Shown: positions 44,264 to 54,409, counted from the stretch's first letter. The stretch is 64,000 bases of DNA from Shewanella psychrophila (GCF_002005305.1 NZ_CP014782.1:3224001-3288000), one strand, 5' to 3'. Numbers and translations are program-made. The notes: generated by a model from the sequence alone, not told the origin.

Positions 44264-46588
44264 TTATGCTCTGTGGCTAAGGAAGGGATTCAGGCTGGTG
44301 CTACTCGCTTTGTCTTCTGTAGGCTTATTGTCGTTATCACTTGTGACTACAGGCTCAGTTACGACAGTATCCGTTATTACATGACTCATCACTTCAATCT
44401 GTCCTTCTGCTGCCTCATTCTTTACCGTCATTGTCTCTACATAAGCGATAAACTCACTATAAGGTAAAGGCTCAGAAAACAGGAAACCCTGCACTCTGTC
44501 ACACTCATGATCGATGAGATAACGCAGAGAATAGTCATCCTCAACGCCTTCTCCAACCACCTGCATGCCAAGATTATGAGCCAGACTGATGATGGATGAC
44601 ACGATAGCCGCAGAGCCCGCATCGCTACAGACGTCGTAAACAAAAGAGCGGTCTATCTTGAGTATATCGACGGGAAAACTCTTCAAGTAAGAAAATGACG
44701 AATAACCAGTACCAAAATCATCGATGGCCACCAACACCCCTAGCTCCTGTAGTTCAAGTAACGCCTCACTAACAGTCTCTTGATCTTCTAGTAAAATAGA
44801 TTCAGTTATCTCCAATTCTAATAACGCTGGCGGCATCTTGGTCTGAGCTAAGATGAATTTTACCGTATCGGCAAAGTCGGGCTCTATGATCTGTCGGGCA
44901 GATAAATTGACACAGATGGTACATTCATCGGGAATAAGCCCTTTCTGCCGCCATTCTTCACGATACATACAGGAGGTTTCCAGCACCCAATTGCCTACGG
45001 GTACAATTAATCCTATATCTTCTAACAGGGACAAAAAATCTGAAGGCGGAATGACTTCATTAGCAGACTTCTGCCATCTAAGTAGTACCTCAACGGCTAA
45101 CATATGACCTCCGTTGATGGCTATTTGAGGCTGAAAGTACAGCTCAAACTCCTGATTCTTATAGGCATGATGTAACTCTTGCTCTAATCCAGTTCGTTTT
45201 GAATAGCAAAAATCTAACTGTTCACTGTAAAATTCGAACTGATTACGTCCTCGCTCTTTTGCACAATACATGGCCATATCAGCCTGCTTAATCAATTGGG
45301 CGACGGTTTGCCCTTTTACTGCTTTCACTATGCCGATACTCGCCGATATGGTGACTTCATGGTTATCTAATACCATGACTTTATTTAACTGCTCTAACAC
45401 TTTCTGAGCAACCGATGTCAGAGCCTGATCTGTCTCAATCTTTTCAATAAGCAAGCAAAACTCATCGCCTCCCAGCCTGGCAACCGTATCCTCTTCACGC
45501 ACAACAGATTTCATCCTGTTTGCGACTTCCTGCAATAACAGATCACCGACGCCATGACCCAAGTTATCGTTGACCTGTTTAAATCTATCGAGATCGAATA
45601 GCATAAAGCCCACTACATCATGACTACGATTGGCTCTATACAGCGCCTGACTGAGACGATCCATCAGGAGCAAACGATTAGCCAGCCCCGTCAGACTATC
45701 GTAATGGGCTAATCGATTCAGAGTCAGCTCAGTCTCTTTTCGCTCTGTAATATCTCTGAGCACTAATGAGTAGAGGTGCGAATGAGGTAACTCTAATCGA
45801 ACAAAGCTGGACTCGACGGAAAACCCAGCTCTTAACTTACTGCAGTCTATCTCATGCCATTTAGCCTGCCCTTTATCACCGAGTAGATCACTGAGCTCTA
45901 TCTGTTCACTGAAACTCAAGTGAGTATGTTTGCACCTAAGTTGATAGATCTCACTAAAATGAGTCTTACCCACCTCAAGTTCAGCCGCAATCAATAGCTC
46001 AGCCGCAGGATTAAACTGAATTAACCATCCGTCGGAGTCGAAGCTCATAACGCCATCAGTAATATTGTCCATGATGGCATGATTAACGATTTCTTCTGAC
46101 TGTAGCTGCTCGGTGATCAACTGCAACTCATCACTTTTTTGCTTAAGAACCTTCTCTCGGTTAACTGAGTCGCTAACATCTCTAATTGAGATGAAGCAAC
46201 ATGCCTCATTCTCAGCTGTCGTCAGGGGTTGAATAGAGATCGCCTGCTTGATTCGGCTCTGATCTTTATTCAGGGGAACATTCAATTTGATATGTTCAGC
46301 ACTAAGAGAATATAGCGGGAAGACCGTAGGATTTAACGCCGTCGATAATTTAGAGGAAAGCTTATGCTTCAGCGCTTGCTGGATTGACATCTCCAACCGC
46401 ATCAAACCTTGAATACCATAAATATGACTAAATGGGCGATTTAGAATTTGTGATTGCTTGATACCAGATTTTTCAACTAACCAAGTATTCCAAACTAACA
46501 CGTTCATCTGCTCATCTAATATGAGCACACCACACTCAATCTCGTTAATCAGGGAGTAAGTAAAGGAAGCATCTAGCTCACCAGTCAT
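44264..46588 (-). CDS. PAS-GGDEF-EAL c-di-GMP signalling protein
   Basis: A 774-residue cytoplasmic protein. Order: two PAS-like domains (residues ~10-140 and ~160-285), GGDEF domain with an intact ARLGGDEFCLL (near 375), and an EAL domain. The EAL core is FQPQIAINGGHMLAVEVLLRW (E-V-L in place of E-A-L), with the metal-site blocks DDFGTGYSSFSYLKSFPVDILKIDRSFV and the C-terminal QGFLFSEPL present. Both activities look possible; the balance cannot be read. Its start overlaps the cheC-like stop by 4 bp (ATGA), so the two are translationally coupled. It is the last gene of the leftward operon. Confidence 0.93.
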   Translation of the reverse strand: MTGELDASFTYSLINEIECGVLILDEQMNVLVWNTWLVEKSGIKQSQILNRPFSHIYGIQGLMRLEMSIQQALKHKLSSKLSTALNPTVFPLYSLSAEHIKLNVPLNKDQSRIKQAISIQPLTTAENEACCFISIRDVSDSVNREKVLKQKSDELQLITEQLQSEEIVNHAIMDNITDGVMSFDSDGWLIQFNPAAELLIAAELEVGKTHFSEIYQLRCKHTHLSFSEQIELSDLLGDKGQAKWHEIDCSKLRAGFSVESSFVRLELPHSHLYSLVLRDITERKETELTLNRLAHYDSLTGLANRLLLMDRLSQALYRANRSHDVVGFMLFDLDRFKQVNDNLGHGVGDLLLQEVANRMKSVVREEDTVARLGGDEFCLLIEKIETDQALTSVAQKVLEQLNKVMVLDNHEVTISASIGIVKAVKGQTVAQLIKQADMAMYCAKERGRNQFEFYSEQLDFCYSKRTGLEQELHHAYKNQEFELYFQPQIAINGGHMLAVEVLLRWQKSANEVIPPSDFLSLLEDIGLIVPVGNWVLETSCMYREEWRQKGLIPDECTICVNLSARQIIEPDFADTVKFILAQTKMPPALLELEITESILLEDQETVSEALLELQELGVLVAIDDFGTGYSSFSYLKSFPVDILKIDRSFVYDVCSDAGSAAIVSSIISLAHNLGMQVVGEGVEDDYSLRYLIDHECDRVQGFLFSEPLPYSEFIAYVETMTVKNEAAEGQIEVMSHVITDTVVTEPVVTSDNDNKPTEDKASSTSLNPFLSHRA

Positions 46589-47217
46589 AAACTCATCATC
46601 CTCTTCAAGTAATCATCGACACTCTTGATAAAAATAACCAGTGAGGAAAGGCTCATAAAGAAGTTAACACAGCCAGTGACCTTGTGATTGGGGAGATTGA
46701 ATTGCATATAAAGCATCAACACATATTCACTACAGCTTATTTTTGAAACCTGACCAAACAGCGCCTCGGCGTTGCCTTGGATGTGGGTTGGTAATGAACT
46801 TTGAAACGGGGTTTCTAGGGCGTCCGAAATACAGCCAAAACATGAATTAAGAATAATATTACCCACTTCGATAAGGGCATCACTCTCGAGTTCTGATAAC
46901 TGGTCAGCTGGAAGATTAGTTTTTAAAATTTGCTTCACTAACTCCAGACTGTCGCAGTGGGGGAATACCAACATTGCCACGCCATCGATACCACCTTCGA
47001 AACTCTGCTCAACGGCACTGATCTCTTCTGCATTCGCTTCAAATAACAACTTAGAGGCTTTAGCTATGGGAACAATTTCAACCTTAGGCGTAGTGAGTTC
47101 GACCTTATCCTGAATCATCTCCGAAAGAAGGGAGGCTGCATGACCGATGCCTAAATTAAACAGCTCAGCTAGGGCATCTTCTTGCATATCAGTTAAGCTA
47201 ACTGGCACTGATGACAT
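46585..47217 (-). CDS. CheC-family CheY-P phosphatase-like protein
   Basis: A 210-residue CheC-like protein with both active-site helices: DALAELFNLGIGHAASLLSEM (E-x-x-N pattern near residue 15) and ESDALIEVGNIILNSCFG (near 110). CheC proteins remove phosphate from CheY-type regulators. It lies 32 bp after a single-domain CheY, and its own stop overlaps the GGDEF-EAL start. That context suggests it tunes the phosphorylation of the neighbouring CheY or the output of the c-di-GMP protein. CheX is an alternative family name; function is inferred. Confidence 0.85.
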   Translation of the reverse strand: MSSVPVSLTDMQEDALAELFNLGIGHAASLLSEMIQDKVELTTPKVEIVPIAKASKLLFEANAEEISAVEQSFEGGIDGVAMLVFPHCDSLELVKQILKTNLPADQLSELESDALIEVGNIILNSCFGCISDALETPFQSSLPTHIQGNAEALFGQVSKISCSEYVLMLYMQFNLPNHKVTGCVNFFMSLSSLVIFIKSVDDYLKRMMSL

Positions 47218-47249
47218 ATATGCTCCTTAATTCCAGCGATTTATAGCAT

Positions 47250-47606
47250 TCAACCTAAAAAATCCAGAATCTTATCGCCCGAGATAGGTTTGGGAATGAA
47301 TGCTATTCCCAGATTTTTAACTTGCTCTTGAGTCGAGCTTTGAATATTGGCAGTCAGGAGGGCAATTTTTACATCGGGATTGAGGTCTAGCAATTCAGGA
47401 GCGGCTTCCAAGCCATTCATCACAGGCATATTGAGATCTAAAGTGACATAGTCAATCTGATTTTCTCTGGCAACATCAATTGCTTCCTGCCCATTGGAGG
47501 CTTCGTGAACAGTCCAATCAGGAAAAGAGTTCTGCACTATTGAGGTGATCATAATTCTCGACAGTCGGCTATCGTCCACCACCAACACACATTTGTTAAT
47601 CCCCAT
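47250..47606 (-). CDS. Single-domain CheY-like response regulator
   Basis: A 118-residue receiver with all key residues: the acidic pair in VVDDSR (10-11), the phosphoaccepting Asp in YVTLDLNMPVMNG (near 56), the Thr in ALLTANIQ and Lys in IPKPIS (near 105). There is no output domain, so it acts by protein contact. The kinase encoded divergently at 49542 is the obvious donor, and the CheC-like protein next door its phosphatase. First gene of the leftward operon. Confidence 0.92.
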   Translation of the reverse strand: MGINKCVLVVDDSRLSRIMITSIVQNSFPDWTVHEASNGQEAIDVARENQIDYVTLDLNMPVMNGLEAAPELLDLNPDVKIALLTANIQSSTQEQVKNLGIAFIPKPISGDKILDFLG

Positions 47607-47787
47607 AAGGACTCACCTCCCTGTTAAATTGACTATTCATGATGAATCTTCAACAAGTATAGAAGCTGTTTTAGAACTTGCTTATCCAAGCCAGTAACTT
47701 TCTATCTCTAAAAGTGGGGGGCTGACAATTCGATAAAACCTTAGCACTAAACTATATTTAATAGGCACTAAACAAACGGTCTGAGCT
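47607..47787. promoter_or_regulatory. Divergent promoter region between signalling operons
   Basis: 181 bp separate the CheY operon (left) from the binding-protein/kinase operon (right). GGGAGGTGAGTCC just before CheY gives a good ribosome binding site. Shared control of the two halves is likely, but no operator was recognised. Confidence 0.55.
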
Positions 47788-49539
47788 GTGGGGTATTCCT
47801 CAAAAAAAATCTGTTTATATCTCATCATTTTGGGCATTGTTATCATGCCTATTATTGTTCATGGCCAGACACTTACTCAAATAGGTCTTAGAGCTGACTC
47901 CAGCCGAGATACGATGCACGGAGTTAGAAAGCCAGGTTCTCACGTGAAAGTCTTCTTGCCTTACCTCCCCTATATCGCGACCTCTCACTCCATAAATGCC
48001 GGTTTAGTCAGGCCAGCTAACAATGAAAAAGGTTGGGAATATGATCTTGCGGTGGCACACAGAAGAGTGGCCGATAACATCTATGAATTTGATTTAAGGC
48101 AAGGAGTTAAATTTCAAGATGGCACAGAGTTCGATGCAGATGCAGTACTACTCAACATGAGCTACTTTAAACGGCAACCTTATACGTTTACCCGCATAGA
48201 TAGTGTCTATGGTCACACAGAAAAAATATCTAAATACAGAGTGAGGTTTCACCTTAAGGAGAAATACGGGCTGTTTATCTATGATGCTATCTGGATCCAT
48301 TTTTATACTAAAATTTATCTGGAAAAATATGGTTGGAACGGTAAAGCAACCTGCCCTAACCTCGCAGCCCCAGGCCCCTATGGTATAGGCCCCTATACCC
48401 TCACCCAAGGCTATATCGAAGGCGATAGAAACTCCTCGGTCGCTCAACTCGTCGCCAATGAATACTATTGGGATAAGAATGTACCTAAAGTAGAGAAAAT
48501 CACCGTCTATATGGATCTCGATACGGATACCGCCATAACCAATATCCTAAGCGATGAGGGGAAACTTGATGTAATGCCCATCCCCTTCTCAGAAGAGCTG
48601 CCAACAGTGCTTTCTCCTTTTGCCAAGCTAATACGCAGTCCTTCTTCCAACAACTATTCTGTACATATCAATCTTGTCAGTGGTCACCCATTATTAAAAG
48701 AACGAAAGGTAAGAGAGGCGATCAATAGCGCCATAGATCAAGAGTCGCTACTGATGCTCTCCATGAATGGTGAAGGTGAATACTCACCAACCATGATCTC
48801 ACCGCGATTTTATGGCGTGAAAGAGGCCAGTCAGGAGCTAAAGCCACATTCCTTGATACAGAGCCCCTTGCAAGCTCACGTTCGGGAAGAACTGATAGCG
48901 CTAATAAAACATTATCAACAAAAATATGGCTTGGACCCCACGAAGAAACTTCAACTGACTCTGCTGGCTCAGGAGAGTTTTTTATACCTGATCACTGATA
49001 TTAAATACTTGCTGGAACAGATACATATAGAATTAAAAATAAAACTAGTGAACGAGGAAAAAGATGTATTTAGTCAATTATTTAGGACTATATCTAAGAC
49101 AAACAATATTGATTACGACATGTTAATTTGGGGGAATTATGATTGGTTTCGACACCCCTGGACTGCTTTTTTGGTTTATCGTCCTAACAGTGTCTGGTCC
49201 ACAATAGGCCAAGATGAGTTATTAGAAGGCTATATAGAAACCTTATTCAAAACGGCAATCGACGAAACTAGCTATATCCCCCTACTTAAAAAAATCATTC
49301 ATCATGTTTACCACCAATCTTACATGCTATTTCTGCCTAGCCCGAATAAGGTACTAGCCCTTAATAAGGAGGTCTATTACCCTCCAAGAACATCAGCATT
49401 TATCCCGCTTTGGGAAATAGAAGTAAGCGACAATCATTGGTCCATCAGGCAGGGAGACTATCCTGAAAAACTCAAGACTCCGGTAGATACACTGAGCAGT
49501 AACCTTAATTCATTCAATATGAATCAAGGAGAAAATTAG
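47788..49539 (+). CDS. Family 5 (peptide/nickel-type) solute-binding protein, orphan
   Basis: A 583-residue exported protein with a signal sequence (ICLYLIILGIVIMPIIVHG, residues 8-26). SBP family 5 features follow: VADNIYEFDLRQGVKFQDGTEFDADAVLLN near residue 95-120, and the conserved hinge KVREAINSAIDQESLL near 308. Such proteins normally feed ABC importers of peptides, nickel or sugars. No permease or ATPase is here; instead a sensor kinase follows after 2 bp. A periplasmic ligand sensor handing its state to the kinase is the best guess. GTG start at 47788. Confidence 0.85.
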   Translation: MGYSSKKICLYLIILGIVIMPIIVHGQTLTQIGLRADSSRDTMHGVRKPGSHVKVFLPYLPYIATSHSINAGLVRPANNEKGWEYDLAVAHRRVADNIYEFDLRQGVKFQDGTEFDADAVLLNMSYFKRQPYTFTRIDSVYGHTEKISKYRVRFHLKEKYGLFIYDAIWIHFYTKIYLEKYGWNGKATCPNLAAPGPYGIGPYTLTQGYIEGDRNSSVAQLVANEYYWDKNVPKVEKITVYMDLDTDTAITNILSDEGKLDVMPIPFSEELPTVLSPFAKLIRSPSSNNYSVHINLVSGHPLLKERKVREAINSAIDQESLLMLSMNGEGEYSPTMISPRFYGVKEASQELKPHSLIQSPLQAHVREELIALIKHYQQKYGLDPTKKLQLTLLAQESFLYLITDIKYLLEQIHIELKIKLVNEEKDVFSQLFRTISKTNNIDYDMLIWGNYDWFRHPWTAFLVYRPNSVWSTIGQDELLEGYIETLFKTAIDETSYIPLLKKIIHHVYHQSYMLFLPSPNKVLALNKEVYYPPRTSAFIPLWEIEVSDNHWSIRQGDYPEKLKTPVDTLSSNLNSFNMNQGEN

Positions 49540-49541
49540 CG

Positions 49542-51116
49542 ATGTCTAAGCAAGTATCGACAGCGAGACAAGCTGATGTGGAGCTTATTGATAAGGGGTT
49601 ATCGGCTAAAGGACTCTCTAAGCGTATCTTAATCCTCTTTGTCGTCACCACCAGCGTGTTGATTTTACAGGGGATATACAACATATTCAACATCAATGAT
49701 GTGAATAGCTCCATCACTCGAGTTTATGGTTCAGTCAACCAGGTCAGTATGATCTCATCTAACATATCCCTGCCAATTTCTGAACTCAGACAACTCTCAA
49801 TGAGTCTGGTCATGGCACCAAACCAAAAAATGAGGGACGAGCTAAAACTTAAGATTTTTGAACTTCAGAAAAGCACTCAGATAAGCATTGTAGATGACTC
49901 AAAAATACAACAATCTGAGCCTAAGGCTGAGCAGCTATTTAACCAGATAATTCAGGCTTGGGGGAACTATTCCAATACGGTCAACACCACCATAAAATTT
50001 GTTGAAGCTGAGATACGGATAGCTGAGTTTATCAATGTCACCATTTATGAGAAGAGTGCCTATAACAAGATCACCGAAGCGATTTTAAATTATAATAACC
50101 ACCAACTCGCTATCAGCGAAGAGGTGTATCAAACAGCTCAAGACAACTCGATATTTGCGTTTTGGGCGGTGGTAGTCACGACCATCATCGAAGCCGTTAT
50201 CTTAAAAATTATTCTCGCCTATGTCCTCAACCTAGTACGCCAATATGTAGCCTCTAAGAAGCAACACGAGGAGGAACTCATCACTATCAATCGTGAACTG
50301 GCACTCTCCTTAAGCGACCTCAAGCAAGTCCAAGTAAAGTTAATAGAGTCAGAAAAGATGGCCTTGCTCGGTCAGCTAGTTGCAGGAGTCTCACACGAAC
50401 TCAATACACCTGTAGGGGTCGGTATAGTCGCAGCGACCAATATGAATACCTGCTCAAAAACTATCGAGCAATCCTTAGCAAAGGGCGAAGTCACCGAAGA
50501 GGAGCTTGATGGCTTCATTAAACTCACCCAAGAGAGTGCCGTCATTATAGAGAAAAACCTCAGAAGAGCGGGTGAGCTGATTAAAAGTTTCAAAGATGTC
50601 GCCGTCGAACAACATTCAGAAGAGTTCAGAGAATTTAGCTTAAGTGAGGCATTGGAAGATATCTTGTTATCGATGAAGCCTAAGCTAAGAGAAGGCGGGC
50701 ATAGTATAGACGTGACTTGCCCAAGCGAGCTGATGATAGAAACCAATTTAGGCGCCATCTATCACGTACTGACGAATCTCATCATTAATGCCATAACTCA
50801 TGGCTTTGAACAGGGCCAAAGCGGACAGTTAACACTCGTAGTTAAACAGGTAGATCAAGATAATATCCATATTAATTTCTCAGATAACGGCAAAGGGATG
50901 AGTGAAGAAGTCAGACAGAAAATATTTACCCCTTTCTATACGACAAACCGAAAGGGAGGCGGTACCGGATTGGGGCTATCTATCGCCTACAATGCTATAG
51001 CAAAAATTGGTGGGCATATACGTTGTGAGTCGGCCTTAGGCCAAGGAGCACATTTCTTTATTGAGCTAAAATGCCGCGTAGTCTCCTCCGTTTTCCATTC
51101 AGACACTCAAGACTAA
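49542..51116 (+). CDS. Membrane sensor histidine kinase
   Basis: A 524-residue kinase: first membrane helix near residues 28-47 (RILILFVVTTSVLILQG), a helical periplasmic domain to ~195, second helix near 200-225, a short coiled coil, then HisKA with the phospho-histidine in VSHELNTPVGVG (near 284) and an ATPase domain (N box NLIINAITHGF, G1 DNGKGM, F box FTPFYTTNRKGGGTGLGLSIAY). The H-E-L-N-T-P form is a known kinase subgroup. It has no fused receiver, so the separate CheY at 47250 is the likely partner. Two bp after the binding-protein gene. Confidence 0.93.
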   Translation: MSKQVSTARQADVELIDKGLSAKGLSKRILILFVVTTSVLILQGIYNIFNINDVNSSITRVYGSVNQVSMISSNISLPISELRQLSMSLVMAPNQKMRDELKLKIFELQKSTQISIVDDSKIQQSEPKAEQLFNQIIQAWGNYSNTVNTTIKFVEAEIRIAEFINVTIYEKSAYNKITEAILNYNNHQLAISEEVYQTAQDNSIFAFWAVVVTTIIEAVILKIILAYVLNLVRQYVASKKQHEEELITINRELALSLSDLKQVQVKLIESEKMALLGQLVAGVSHELNTPVGVGIVAATNMNTCSKTIEQSLAKGEVTEEELDGFIKLTQESAVIIEKNLRRAGELIKSFKDVAVEQHSEEFREFSLSEALEDILLSMKPKLREGGHSIDVTCPSELMIETNLGAIYHVLTNLIINAITHGFEQGQSGQLTLVVKQVDQDNIHINFSDNGKGMSEEVRQKIFTPFYTTNRKGGGTGLGLSIAYNAIAKIGGHIRCESALGQGAHFFIELKCRVVSSVFHSDTQD

Positions 51117-51284
51117 CCCAGCAAGCCCAGAGTCTACACAAGCAGATCCTTATTTAATACACCTAAGTGATAATGAATACTATTTACCAACTGGTTGTTT
51201 TGTTGATTCATTTGGCTAAAAAACACCATACCTGTTCCCGCGATTAATTAAGGGATCATTCATGTAAGTGGCTATTTATTAAAC

Positions 51285-51300
51285 TGGGAGTTAGATCACA
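51285..51300 (+). promoter_or_regulatory. CRP-like site upstream of napD
   Basis: TGGGA-N6-TCACA: one mismatch to the CRP consensus TGTGA-N6-TCACA. It is about 165 bp before napD. In Shewanella, CRP drives anaerobic respiration genes including nap, which fits; binding itself is inferred. Confidence 0.6.
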
Positions 51301-51336
51301 TCGAAAAAGATGATCTTGCTCTACAAACAGATCCAA

Positions 51337-51352
51337 TACCTCTTCTTAGGTA
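51337..51352 (+). promoter_or_regulatory. NarP-type 7-2-7 site upstream of napD
   Basis: TACCTCT-TC-TTAGGTA: an inverted heptamer pair with a 2-bp spacer, one mismatch to the NarL/NarP consensus (TACYYMT-N2-AKRRGTA). NarP only binds this 7-2-7 form, and nitrate/nitrite control of nap through NarP is established in relatives. Confidence 0.65.
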
Positions 51353-51463
51353 TACCCACATTTTTTATGGGGTCTAAACTCGATGAATACTTTGACAGTT
51401 AGCGCTCCTAAACCTACTCCCCCGGTGCTATCTGCCTCCCTCTGATTAAAGGTAAACAAGCAG

Positions 51464-51736
51464 ATGAGTCAGGAATACCATGTTACTAGTCTAGTCGTGC
51501 ACGCTTCACCTAAGGCCATTTCGCAGGTTGAATCCCAAATCAATGCACTCACTGGCACGGACATCCATGCAGTTACCGATCAAGGCAAGCTGGTGATCAC
51601 CTTAGAGGGTGAAACCCAGAAATCGATTCTCGATAACGTCGAAGCGATTAATGCCTTGGAAGGGGTGCTTAATAGCAGCCTTATTTACCATCAAGTCGAT
51701 AGTCTCAACAACATAAATCAAGAGAAGTCTATCTAA
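51464..51736 (+). CDS. napD: Nitrate reductase assembly chaperone NapD
   Basis: A 90-residue cytoplasmic chaperone that binds the Tat signal of NapA and holds it until cofactor loading. Seen: the N-terminal strand EYHVTSLVVHASPKAI, the GTDIHAV segment and the final strand of the ferredoxin-like fold (GVLNSSLIYHQVDS). First gene of napDAB; 107 bp before napA. ATG 51464 with AAGCAG upstream. Confidence 0.93.
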   Translation: MSQEYHVTSLVVHASPKAISQVESQINALTGTDIHAVTDQGKLVITLEGETQKSILDNVEAINALEGVLNSSLIYHQVDSLNNINQEKSI

Positions 51737-51843
51737 ATCAACCTGTCGCTAAACTAGATAGCAACTACACAATTCAAATAATAATTAAATCGAATTAAAG
51801 ATTTATTACCAAATTAAACAATAGAAAAAGAGTGAGGAACACC

Positions 51844-54327
51844 ATGAGCATTAGCCGTCGCGAGTTTCTGAAAGCCAACGCCGCCGTTGCCGCCGCAACA
51901 GCTGTTGGTGTCACTCTGCCAGTGAAGATAGTCGAAGCCGCTGAGCAGAAGGACGATATCAAGTGGGATAAAGCACCATGCCGTTTTTGTGGTGTAGGTT
52001 GTAGCGTTTTAGTTGGTACTAACAATGGCAAGGTTGTAGCCACACAAGGTGATCCAGAAAGCCCAGTCAATAAGGGCCTAAACTGTATCAAAGGTTACTT
52101 CCTATCGAAGATCATGTATGGCAAGGATCGTCTAACCACGCCGCAGCTGCGTATGACAGATGGTAAATATGACAAAGAAGGTGAGTTTACTCCTGTAAGC
52201 TGGGATACCGCCTTAGATACCATGGCTGAAAAGTGGAAGCACACGTTAAAGACCAAAGGCCCTACAGCTGTAGGCATGTTTGGCTCTGGTCAGTGGACGA
52301 TATGGGAAGGTTACGCCGCCTCTAAGCTACACAAAGCAGGTTTCCTCACCAACAACATAGATCCTAACGCCCGTCACTGTATGGCATCGGCCGTAGGCGG
52401 CTTTATGCGCACGTTCGGTATCGATGAACCGATGGGTTGTTATGATGATTTAGAAGCTGCTGACCACTTTGTACTCTGGGGCGCGAACATGGCTGAGATG
52501 CACCCAATCCTATGGGCTCGCCTATCAGATCGCCGTCTAAGCAGTCCAACAAGCCGCGTGCATGTACTGTCTACTTTCCAGAATCGTAGCTTCGACTTAG
52601 CCGATAATGCCATGGTGTTCCGTCCACAATCGGATCTGGTTATCCTGAATTACATCGCTAACTACATCATCCAAAACGATGCAGTGAATAAAGAATTCGT
52701 TAGTAAACACACTAAGTTTGTTCTTGGTACCACTGATATTGGTTATGGTCTTCGCCCTGAGCATCCACTCGAGCAAAAAGCTAAGAATCCAGGTAAAGGC
52801 TCATCGACACCAATTAGCTTCGATGAATATGCAAAATTTGTCAGCACTTATACCTTAGAGTACACCGCTAAGATGAGCGGTGTTGAGCCTGAAAAACTCG
52901 AAGAGATGGCCAAAGCTTACGCCAACCCTTCTATCAAGGTCATGAGCCTATGGACCATGGGAATTAACCAGCACACACGTGGGGTGTGGGCAAACAACAT
53001 GCTCTACAACATACACCTATTGACCGGTAAGATCGCAACACCGGGTAACAGTCCGTTTTCGCTGACGGGTCAACCATCGGCTTGCGGTACCGCCCGGGAA
53101 GTGGGCACCTTCTCTCACCGTCTTCCTGCGGATATGGTTGTTAATAATCCTAAGCACAGAGCCATCACAGAAAAACTCTGGCAGATCCCACAAGGCACCA
53201 TTCCACCTAAGCCGGGATATCATGCCGTACTTCAGAGCCGTATGCTCAAAGATGGCAAGCTAAACTGTTACTGGACCATGTGTACAAATAACGTACAGGC
53301 TGGTGCCAACATCAATGAAGAGATCTTGCCTGGGTTCCGTAACCCGGAAAACTTCATCGTCGTTTCAGATCCATACCCAACCGTCTCGGCCATGGCCGCC
53401 GACCTTATTTTACCTACTGCTATGTGGGTAGAAAAAGAGGGTGCCTATGGCAACGCCGAACGCCGTACTCATATGTGGCATCAGCAAGTTAAGCCACCCA
53501 AGGGCACTAAGTCTGATCTTTGGCAACTCGTAGAGTTCTCTAAGCGCTTCAAAGTCTCTGAGGTTTGGCCAAGTGAACTTATCGCTAAGCAGCCAGATTT
53601 AGCCGATAAGACACTCTATGACGTACTGTTTGCTAACGGTGAAGTCAATAAGTTCCCGACTTCAGACTGTAAGGCTGAGCTAAACGATGAATCTGAGGCA
53701 TTTGGCTTCTACCTACAAAAAGGCTTATTCGAAGAGTACGCTCAGTTTGGACGTGGCCATGCCCACGATTTAGCCGATTTCGATACTTATCACGAGACAC
53801 GCGGTTTACGTTGGCCTGTAATAAACGGTAAGGAAACTCTGCGCCGCTTTGTAGAAGGTAGCGATCCCTATGTTAAGGCAGGCGAAGGCTTTAATTTTTA
53901 CGGTAAACCAGATGGTAAGGCGGTTATCTTCGCCCTCCCCTATGAGCCTGCAGCAGAAGAGCCAAACGAAGAATATGACCTATGGCTATCTACCGGCCGA
54001 GTTCTTGAACATTGGCACACAGGCTCTATGACGGCTCGTGTTCCTGAGCTATATCGCGCCTACCCGGATGCACAAATTTTCCTCCATCCACAAGACGCCA
54101 AGGCTCGTGGAGTTAAACGTGGTGATGAGGTTGTTGTTGCCTCTCCTCGCGGTGAAATTAAGACTCGAGTAGAAACTAAGGGCCGCAACAAGCCGCCAAG
54201 AGGCGTGGCATTTATGCCATTCTTCGACGCACGTCAACTAGTCAATAAGCTGTTACTGGACGCCACAGATCCTCTGTCAAAAGAGACAGATTTCAAGAAG
54301 TGCCCGGTCAAGGTGATGAAAGTCTAA
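51844..54327 (+). CDS. napA: Periplasmic nitrate reductase catalytic subunit NapA
   Basis: An 827-residue molybdoenzyme that reduces nitrate to nitrite. A Tat signal (ISRREFLKANAAVAAA, residues 2-18) begins it. One 4Fe-4S cluster site is CRFCGVGC...NCIKG (C-x2-C-x3-C-x27-C). The molybdenum ligand cysteine is in NARHCMASAVGG (near residue 180). Later MPT-binding blocks and the C-terminal domain are intact. ATG 51844 is preferred because AGGAA precedes it; a GTG 12 bases upstream is in frame but lies on that site. Redox partner NapB is encoded next. Confidence 0.96.
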   Translation: MSISRREFLKANAAVAAATAVGVTLPVKIVEAAEQKDDIKWDKAPCRFCGVGCSVLVGTNNGKVVATQGDPESPVNKGLNCIKGYFLSKIMYGKDRLTTPQLRMTDGKYDKEGEFTPVSWDTALDTMAEKWKHTLKTKGPTAVGMFGSGQWTIWEGYAASKLHKAGFLTNNIDPNARHCMASAVGGFMRTFGIDEPMGCYDDLEAADHFVLWGANMAEMHPILWARLSDRRLSSPTSRVHVLSTFQNRSFDLADNAMVFRPQSDLVILNYIANYIIQNDAVNKEFVSKHTKFVLGTTDIGYGLRPEHPLEQKAKNPGKGSSTPISFDEYAKFVSTYTLEYTAKMSGVEPEKLEEMAKAYANPSIKVMSLWTMGINQHTRGVWANNMLYNIHLLTGKIATPGNSPFSLTGQPSACGTAREVGTFSHRLPADMVVNNPKHRAITEKLWQIPQGTIPPKPGYHAVLQSRMLKDGKLNCYWTMCTNNVQAGANINEEILPGFRNPENFIVVSDPYPTVSAMAADLILPTAMWVEKEGAYGNAERRTHMWHQQVKPPKGTKSDLWQLVEFSKRFKVSEVWPSELIAKQPDLADKTLYDVLFANGEVNKFPTSDCKAELNDESEAFGFYLQKGLFEEYAQFGRGHAHDLADFDTYHETRGLRWPVINGKETLRRFVEGSDPYVKAGEGFNFYGKPDGKAVIFALPYEPAAEEPNEEYDLWLSTGRVLEHWHTGSMTARVPELYRAYPDAQIFLHPQDAKARGVKRGDEVVVASPRGEIKTRVETKGRNKPPRGVAFMPFFDARQLVNKLLLDATDPLSKETDFKKCPVKVMKV

Positions 54328-54409
54328 TTGAGATGAATAACTCTAAATAACATAAGAGATTCATGACCTACACAGAGGGCGAGCCCTTGCTCGTCCCCTA
54401 GGAGATAAA

